This document shows positions 13,204 to 19,055 of a stretch of 19,055 bases of DNA, in pieces. Within the stretch, counting starts at the first letter, position 1. Every line of letters starts with the position of its first letter. The translations under genes and the position numbers were made by a program. Under the pieces are notes generated by a model that saw only the letters and a list, made by a program, of their open reading frames with translations, was not told the DNA's origin and searched no databases. The stretch is from DASWHK01 sp036398215 (lineage in GTDB: Bacteria; Acidobacteriota; UBA890). Location: positions 1 to 19,055 of the forward strand of contig DASWHK010000317.1 of the NCBI GenBank assembly GCA_036398215.1, given 5' to 3'.

Positions 13204-14454
13204 ATGGACATCAAGCGCGACACGTCAGGCAAAAAGAAGCTCCGCATCGTCTACACGGCGGTGGTGCTCTTGGCGGTGGTGGGAATCACCGTCGGCCTGT
13301 CGCGACTGGATCGAGCGGCCCCCCCGGTTGATCGAGCCACCCTGTGGATCCAGCCGGTCGAGCGCGGCGAGCTGTTGCTGGCACACCGCGGCGCCGGGAC
13401 GCTGGTGCCCGAGGAAGTGCGGGCGATCACGGCGCGCACCTCCGGCGTCGTCGAGGAGCGCTTCCTGCTGCCCGGCGCCCAGGTGAAGGCCGACACCATC
13501 CTGCTGCGGCTCAGCGACCCCGACGTGCGGGCGGCGGCGCAGGACGCCGAGTGGGCGCTGGAAGCCGGCCGCGCCGACCTGACCAACCTCGAGGTGTCGC
13601 TGGAGACGCAGCGGCTCCAGCAGCGCGCCAACGCCGCCAGCATCGCGGCCAACTACAAGACCGCCCAGCTGCAGGCCGACCTCGAGCAAGAGCTCTTCGA
13701 CGAGCAGTTGACCTCCGTCCTGGCGCTCGAGCTCCGCAAGACCGCCGCCGACGAGGCGAAGGTGCGCAACGAGATCGAGCAGCAGCGGGTGCGCATCTTC
13801 GACCAGCAGATCCAGGCCCAGCTCGAGTCGCGCCGCACCCAGGTGCAGCAGCTCGAGGCCCGCTACGAGCTGGCGTTGGCCGACCTCGCGGGGCTCGAGG
13901 TGCGTGCCGGCATCGACGGCGTCCTCCAGGAGGTCGGGGTCGAGATCGGCCAGTCGGTCGGACCCGGCATGGTCCTGGCCCGCGTCGTCAATCCGAATCA
14001 GCTCAAGGCCGAGCTGCGCATCGCGGAGACCCAGGCCAAGGACATCATCGAGGGCCAGCCGGTCATCATCGACATCCGCACCTCGAAGATCCCGGGCCGC
14101 GTTACCCGCATCGACCCGTCGGCGTCGCAGGGGACGGTCACCGTCGACGTCGAGCTGCTCGTCGATCAGCTGCCGCCGGGCGCGCGGCCGCAGCTTTCCG
14201 TCGACGGCACCGTGGAGATCCAGCGGCTTCCCAATGTTCTGTACACCGGCAAGCCCGCCTACGGCCAGTCGAACCAGATGGTGGGGTTGTTCAAGCTCGT
14301 CGAAGGCGGTGAGTACGCGGTGCGCACCACCGTGCAGCTCGGCCTCGGTTCCGTCAACCTGATCGAGGTCATCCAGGGATTGGAGGAGGGCGACCAGGTC
14401 ATCCTTTCGGACATGTCGCGCTGGGACTCCGTCGACCGCGTGCGGTTGCGTTGA
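13204..14454 (+). CDS. HlyD/MacA-type periplasmic adaptor subunit
   Basis: The 416-residue membrane fusion protein has a short cytoplasmic N-terminus, one TM segment (about 13-33) and a lipoyl-like half-motif (72-105: ITARTSGVVEERFLLPGAQV). A long coiled-coil hairpin follows (about 108-230, rich in Gln, Glu, Ala and Leu), then the second lipoyl half (231-262: VRAGIDGVLQEVGVEIGQSV). Beta-barrel and membrane-proximal domains (263-416) end with IQGLEEGDQVILSDMS, a typical MacA/HlyD ending. Such adaptors link an inner-membrane ABC pump to an outer-membrane channel. The ATG follows GAGGA by 4 bases. A sigma-54 promoter and an inverted repeat lie upstream, and an ABC ATPase gene lies 85 bases downstream. 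Neither permease nor outer-membrane channel is in the window, so the cargo is unknown. Confidence 0.88.
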   Translation: MDIKRDTSGKKKLRIVYTAVVLLAVVGITVGLSRLDRAAPPVDRATLWIQPVERGELLLAHRGAGTLVPEEVRAITARTSGVVEERFLLPGAQVKADTILLRLSDPDVRAAAQDAEWALEAGRADLTNLEVSLETQRLQQRANAASIAANYKTAQLQADLEQELFDEQLTSVLALELRKTAADEAKVRNEIEQQRVRIFDQQIQAQLESRRTQVQQLEARYELALADLAGLEVRAGIDGVLQEVGVEIGQSVGPGMVLARVVNPNQLKAELRIAETQAKDIIEGQPVIIDIRTSKIPGRVTRIDPSASQGTVTVDVELLVDQLPPGARPQLSVDGTVEIQRLPNVLYTGKPAYGQSNQMVGLFKLVEGGEYAVRTTVQLGLGSVNLIEVIQGLEEGDQVILSDMSRWDSVDRVRLR

Positions 14455-14539
14455 CCCGGATACCCGAAGCCACGCCGGCAGCGCTCCCAGGGAGGCAAAG
14501 GGCCGGCGGGCGCAGTACCACCAGCCAAGGAGTGCAGGC

Positions 14540-15304
14540 ATGAGTGCTAACGGCCCGTCATTGATCCACCTCGAAGGTGTGACCAAGATCTTCTACACCG
14601 AGGAGGTGGAGACGCACGCCCTCTCGGACATCAACATGGACATCCAGCCGGGGGAGTTCGTCTCCATCGCCGGCCCCTCCGGCTCGGGCAAGACGACGCT
14701 GCTGTCGCTGCTCGGCCTGCTGGATACGCCTTCGGACGGCAAGTACGTCCTCAACGAGCACCCGGTCGAGAGCCTGACCGCCTCGGAGCGCGCCCGGGTG
14801 CGCAACCGCGAGATCGGCTTCATCTTCCAGAGCTTCAACCTGATCGGCGACCTGACGGTCTTCGAGAACGTCGAGCTGCCGCTGACCTACCGCGGCATGG
14901 CCAAGAAAGAGCGCCGCGAGCGGGTCGAGGCGGCCCTCGAGCGGGTCGGCATGGCGCACCGGATGAAGCACTATCCCAGCCAGCTTTCGGGCGGCCAGCA
15001 GCAGCGCGTCGCCGTCGCCCGCGCCGTGGTCGGCTCGCCGTCGATCCTCCTCGCCGACGAGCCCACGGGTAACCTCGACTCCGGCAACGCCGAGGCGGTG
15101 ATGAGCCTGATGGGGGAGCTGCACAACGAGGGCGCGACAATCTGCATGGTCACCCACGACCCGCGCTGGGCCGGCTACGCCGACCGCACGATCAACCTGT
15201 TCGACGGCCGTGTCGTCGAGGACGACGTGCTCGCCGACCAGCAGCTCGTCCACCACGTCGCCGTCGACGAGTCGAAGAGCGAGGGCTCGGGCGCCGCGGA
15301 GTAA
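14540..15304 (+). CDS. ABC transporter ATP-binding protein, LolD/MacB type
   Basis: The 254-residue ATPase has all nucleotide-binding motifs: Walker A GPSGSGKTT (45-53), Q-loop FQSFNL (Gln97), signature LSGGQQQR (149-156), Walker B ILLADEPTG (169-177) and the switch His in VTHD (206). The sequence is of the MacB/LolD/FtsE class that works with FtsX-type permeases in mechanotransmission-driven export. A C-terminal tail of about 30 residues (from EDDVLADQQLVHH) exceeds the usual family end. AAGGAG lies about 7 bases before the ATG. The adaptor gene precedes it. The FtsX-type permease gene that normally follows is absent; 336 bases of non-coding repeats come instead, and then the regulator gene. 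Confidence 0.92.
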   Translation: MSANGPSLIHLEGVTKIFYTEEVETHALSDINMDIQPGEFVSIAGPSGSGKTTLLSLLGLLDTPSDGKYVLNEHPVESLTASERARVRNREIGFIFQSFNLIGDLTVFENVELPLTYRGMAKKERRERVEAALERVGMAHRMKHYPSQLSGGQQQRVAVARAVVGSPSILLADEPTGNLDSGNAEAVMSLMGELHNEGATICMVTHDPRWAGYADRTINLFDGRVVEDDVLADQQLVHHVAVDESKSEGSGAAE

Positions 15305-15332
15305 GGGGCAAGAGATTCGGCAACCACAGCCG

Positions 15333-15376
15333 CGAGCCGGCCGGGCCGCTCTGGACGGGAGTGGCGGGCCGGCTCG
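15333..15376 (+). terminator. Hairpin downstream of the ATPase gene
   Basis: CGAGCCGGCC (15333-15342) and GGCCGGCTCG (15367-15376) form a perfect 10-bp stem with a 24-base loop, starting 29 bases after the ATPase stop. No T-run follows. It may end or stabilise the adaptor-ATPase transcript. Confidence 0.35.
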
Positions 15377-15455
15377 TCGCTTTGCTGGTGGGTGCCGGCC
15401 GCGTCGACACCGCGGGCGGCTCCCTTTGTTTGAATGCCCACCACCCACCCCCGCC

Positions 15456-15478
15456 GGGAGCCGCCCAGGGCGGCTCCC
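15456..15478 (+). terminator. Perfect 11-bp hairpin
   Basis: GGGAGCCGCCC (15456-15466) and GGGCGGCTCCC (15468-15478) are exact inverted copies around a single A; a realistic loop would open the innermost pairs. TT follows, then GC-rich sequence. The right arm is an exact copy of 15414-15424, so the left arm could pair with either. It could serve as a factor-independent terminator with a weak U tract. Confidence 0.45.
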
Positions 15479-15495
15479 TTGCCCCTGACTGGGAA

Positions 15496-15539
15496 GGGAA
15501 CCCGGACCGCGGTTCCCCTGCCTTGACGCGGTGGGGAAC
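15496..15539 (+). promoter_or_regulatory. Overlapping inverted repeats, possible activator site or alternative hairpins
   Basis: GGGAACC (15496-15502) pairs with GGTTCCC (15511-15517) over 8 bases. The same right arm, as GTTCCCC (15512-15518), can instead pair with GGGGAAC (15533-15539). The first palindrome has the same 7+ / 8-base-spacer form as the one at 12964-12999 but a different sequence. It lies about 100 bp before the weak sigma-54-like site at 15579-15593. Confidence 0.3.
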
Positions 15540-15578
15540 GGGGGGCGCTCCTTTGCCCTTGATTGGGCGAGGGTTGGA

Positions 15579-15593
15579 TGGCGGTTTCATTGT
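15579..15593 (+). promoter_or_regulatory. Weak sigma-54-like promoter upstream of the regulator
   Basis: TGGC at 15579-15582 and TTGT at 15590-15593 have the exact spacing of a -24/-12 element, but the invariant C of TTGC is T and the ACG part is not matched. If used, transcription would start near 15605, 36 bases before the GTG. Confidence 0.25.
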
Positions 15594-15640
15594 CCTCGAG
15601 TTAGTGGGGAGGGTTGGTGGAGGCTTGTTAGACTGGTGAC

Positions 15641-17020
<1,380 letters not shown>

Positions 17021-17028
17021 GATGCCCC

Positions 17029-18381
17029 ATGGGCCTCCGGGATCGCTTGAAGCGCTCGATCAGCTACGAGACGCGGATATTGTTGCTGGCGCTGGCCTCC
17101 GGGCTGCCCGGCGTGGCGGCGGCGTTGTTCCTGCTCTGGCGCGGCGAGCTCTCGCTGAAGGTGCAGCTCACCGGCGGCGCCGCGATCGTCGTCGCCTGGC
17201 TGCTGATCTCGATCGCCCAGCGCGAGCAGACGGTGCGGCCGCTGCAGACGCTGTCGAACCTGGTGGCGGCGCTGCTCGAGGGCGACTACTCGATCCGCGT
17301 GCGCGGCCAGCGCCGCGACGAGCCGCTCGGGTTGGCGATCACCGAGGTCAACCGGCTCGGCGAGATCCTCAGGGAGCAACGGCTGGGCGCCATCGAGGCC
17401 ACCGCCCTGCTCCACAAGATCATGGACGAGATCGACGTGGCGATCTTCGCCTTCGACGCCGACGACCGGCTGCGGCTGCTCAACCGCGGCGCCGAGCGGA
17501 TCCTGGCGCAGCCCGGCGATCGGGTCATCGGCCGCCACGCCTCGGCGCTCGGCCTCGCGGTATGCCTCGAGGGGCCGGCGCCGCGCATCGCCGACATCGC
17601 CTTCGAGGGGTTGTCGGGCCGCTGGGAGATCCGCCGCAGCACCTTCCGGCAGGAGGGAAAGGTCCACCAGCTGCTGGTGCTCTCCGACCTGACCCGCGCC
17701 CTGCGCGAGGAGGAGCGGCAGGCCTGGCAGCGGGTCGTGCAGGTGCTGCGCCACGAGATCAACAACTCGCTGGCGCCGATCCACTCGCTCGCCGGCAGCC
17801 TCTCCGACCTGCTGCGCCGCGATCCGCCGCCGTCCGATCTGCGCGACGACCTGCACCAGGGGCTCAAGGTCATCGCCGGCCGCTCCAAGGCGCTGAGCCG
17901 CTTCATGGCCTCCTACGCGCGCCTCGCGCAGCTACCCGAGCCGCAGCTCGAGCCGCTCGACGTCGAGGAGTGGGTGCGGCGGGTCGCCGACCTCGAGACC
18001 CGCCTCGAGGTGCAGATCGTGCCCGGGCCGCCGCTGCAGATCCCCGCCGACGGCGACCAGCTCGACCAGCTGCTGATCAACCTGCTCGGCAACGCCGTCG
18101 ACGCGGCGATGGAGACCGGCGGCGGCGTCAAGGTGAGCTGGTCGGCGCGCGACGGCTACGCCCAGGTGCTCGAGCTCTGCATCGACGACGAGGGCCCCGG
18201 CCTGCCCGACCGCCGCAACCTCTTTGTGCCCTTTTTCACCACCAAGCCGGCGGGCTCGGGCATCGGCCTGGTGCTTTCCCGCCAGATCGCCGAGGCCCAC
18301 GGCGGCTCGCTCACGCTCGAGAACCGCCGCCCGGGACCGGGATGCAGGGCGCGCCTCCGCCTGCCGGCTGGGAATCGGTAG
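17029..18381 (+). CDS. NtrY-like sensor histidine kinase
   Basis: The 450-residue kinase has two N-terminal membrane helices (about 16-36 and 46-64) with almost no periplasmic loop. A HAMP-like linker (65-120), a PAS-like domain (125-225), and a dimerisation/phospho-acceptor helix with VLRHEINNSLAPIHSL (His242) follow. The HATPase_c domain has N-box LLINLLGNAVDAA, DDEGPGL and FFTTKPAGSGIGLVLSRQI. H-box and ATPase motifs are those of NtrY/NtrB-type kinases that partner NtrC-type regulators. With so little exposed outside, the signal is probably sensed in the membrane or cytoplasm. ATG 17029 lies 8 bases after the regulator stop, so the two form an operon. The frame remains open far upstream, but only as a shadow of the regulator gene. 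Confidence 0.9.
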   Translation: MGLRDRLKRSISYETRILLLALASGLPGVAAALFLLWRGELSLKVQLTGGAAIVVAWLLISIAQREQTVRPLQTLSNLVAALLEGDYSIRVRGQRRDEPLGLAITEVNRLGEILREQRLGAIEATALLHKIMDEIDVAIFAFDADDRLRLLNRGAERILAQPGDRVIGRHASALGLAVCLEGPAPRIADIAFEGLSGRWEIRRSTFRQEGKVHQLLVLSDLTRALREEERQAWQRVVQVLRHEINNSLAPIHSLAGSLSDLLRRDPPPSDLRDDLHQGLKVIAGRSKALSRFMASYARLAQLPEPQLEPLDVEEWVRRVADLETRLEVQIVPGPPLQIPADGDQLDQLLINLLGNAVDAAMETGGGVKVSWSARDGYAQVLELCIDDEGPGLPDRRNLFVPFFTTKPAGSGIGLVLSRQIAEAHGGSLTLENRRPGPGCRARLRLPAGNR

Positions 18382-18470
18382 ACCGAAACGGCGCCGAGGT
18401 CACCGCCGACGGACGCACCCGATGGATGCTGCGGCGGCAGACCGAACTGCACTTGATTCACTGAGTGCGG

Positions 18471-18707
18471 CTACACAGGCCGAGACTTCTCGCTGTAATG
18501 CCGATCCAAGGCATCCAGTATCGCCAGTCCACGCTCCCGTGAGCCGCGCGCTGCCGCGGCGCGGAAATGCACCTCGGCGTCGTGCTGGGCGAGCGCAATG
18601 GTGGTTACCTCGTCCAGCAAGCGATTGACCGAGATGCCGCGCCGCTTGGCGATCTGTCGCAGGCGCTCGTGCTTGTCCGCAGGTAGGCGCAACGTGATGA
18701 CAGACAT
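18471..18707 (-). CDS. Ribbon-helix-helix antitoxin
   Basis: This 78-residue protein begins MSVITLRLPADKHERLRQIAK with RRGISVNRLLDEV following, the strand-helix-helix pattern of RHH/CopG-like antitoxins. The second half (AEVHFRAAAARGSRERGLAILDALD) is the usual toxin-binding tail. AAGGAG lies about 8 bases upstream of ATG 18707. Its start is two bases after the stop of the PIN-domain gene, so the pair is translated from one mRNA. It probably binds its own promoter and neutralises the PIN toxin. It is convergent with the NtrY-like kinase gene. An in-frame extension to 18824 would overlap the toxin gene and is not credible. Confidence 0.85.
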   Translation of the reverse strand: MSVITLRLPADKHERLRQIAKRRGISVNRLLDEVTTIALAQHDAEVHFRAAAARGSRERGLAILDALDRHYSEKSRPV

Positions 18708-18709
18708 GG

Positions 18710-19055
18710 TCACACTCCTTCGCGGTCCACAGCGGCGAGATACTCGATCGGGTCCGCTATCTGCAAGTCGGGAAAGGCTAGTTCTCCGCGCTTCAGGTCG
18801 CGCACGTTCCAGGTCACGACCCACGAGGCGCGCCCTGCGGCCGCCAATTCCAGCAGGTGATTATCGCCTTCGTCCGGCAGGTTGGGGCGCCACAGAAAGT
18901 AAGGCGTTATCCATTCGGCAGTGGCGCAGAACGCTTCGAACAGCGCCTCACGCTCAGCAAGCGGGATCGGGGCAGACTCGAAGACCTCGACACGCACGAG
19001 TACGGACCGATACTCGCTGAACAGCGCCTGCGCCAGCAAAGGCACGTCAGTACCC
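18710..19055 (-). CDS. PIN-domain toxin (COG1569-like), N-terminus outside the window
   Basis: The frame is open from the right window edge and ends with TGA at 18710-18712. About 114 residues are visible. VPLLAQALFSEYRSVLVR matches the VPLLxEYExVL part of PIN-family toxins. LPDEGDNHLLELAAAGRASWVVTWNVRDLKRG holds the third and fourth acidic positions of the PIN nuclease site and the typical VTxNxRDF-like strand. The N-terminal DTNV part with the first catalytic Asp is beyond the edge, so GTG 19045 is not the real start. Such toxins are RNases. Here the toxin comes first and the antitoxin second. Confidence 0.82.
   Translation of the reverse strand, partial: GTDVPLLAQALFSEYRSVLVRVEVFESAPIPLAEREALFEAFCATAEWITPYFLWRPNLPDEGDNHLLELAAAGRASWVVTWNVRDLKRGELAFPDLQIADPIEYLAAVDREGV

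Larger units (their letters stand above)
15416..15580 (+). repeat. Cluster of four imperfect GCGGYTCCC-type repeats
   Basis: Similar units begin at 15416, 15470, 15509 and 15545. Each starts GCGGCTCCC or a variant (GCGGTTCCCC, GCGCTCC) and continues with a TTGCCC-TGA-TGGG-like part. The intergenic stretch 15305-15640 has no reading frame of credible coding character and holds this cluster plus several hairpins. Confidence 0.5.

Noticed and set aside
15416..15580. Repeat cluster as a CRISPR array
   Set aside because: Units are imperfect, differ in length and are unevenly spaced (54, 39, 36), with no unique equal-length spacers and no cas genes.
18382..18464. Open frame continuing past the NtrY-like kinase stop
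   Set aside because: It belongs to an alternative frame running through the kinase gene, with Arg/Ala/Pro-rich translation and no start or domain of its own.

Overview
The window is GC-rich, dense DNA from a Gram-negative bacterium. It encodes a porin, several exported proteins with Sec signal peptides and a lipoprotein, and most genes have GGAGG-type ribosome binding sites. The gene mix (tandem creatininase-family protein, TRAP 4TM/12TM permease, adaptor/ABC genes next to a sigma-54 regulator, long GC-rich reading frames) would fit Acidobacteriota or a neighbouring phylum. That placement is inference with low certainty; no phylogenetic marker was tested.

Left part (1-3440): the C-terminal end of a GGDEF-type protein overlaps a bolA-family gene by four bases. 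Convergent to them is an exported protein made of two creatininase-family domains joined by a poly-glycine linker. Divergent from that is a small cyclic-nucleotide-binding-domain protein whose 3' end is followed by a 23-bp duplication.

Phosphate block (3600-7163): a PhoR-like membrane histidine kinase is followed by a phosphate-selective (OprP/OprO) type porin. Five TTnAC-like hexamers lie upstream of the porin at exact 11-bp steps, the layout of a PhoB/PhoP operator. No phoB is in the window.

Middle (7178-12949): two tandem paralogous exported proteins combine TPR-like repeats with what looks like a divergent LpoB/CsgG-like domain. Then comes tRNA-Arg(ACG), followed at once by tadA, whose product makes inosine-34 in exactly that tRNA. 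A lipoprotein with a GspG-like C-terminal region is divergent from a fused TRAP (TAXI-type) permease that has no receptor gene beside it.

Right part (12950-18381): a perfect 14-bp inverted repeat and a canonical -24/-12 sigma-54 promoter precede an HlyD/MacA-type adaptor and a LolD/MacB-type ATPase. An NtrC-type response regulator and an NtrY-like kinase follow. This looks like a self-contained sigma-54-controlled export locus, but the permease usually found with the ATPase is missing. A 336-bp stretch of hairpins and imperfect repeats occupies its expected place.

Right edge (18471-19055): a PIN-domain toxin, cut by the window end, precedes a ribbon-helix-helix antitoxin on the minus strand.
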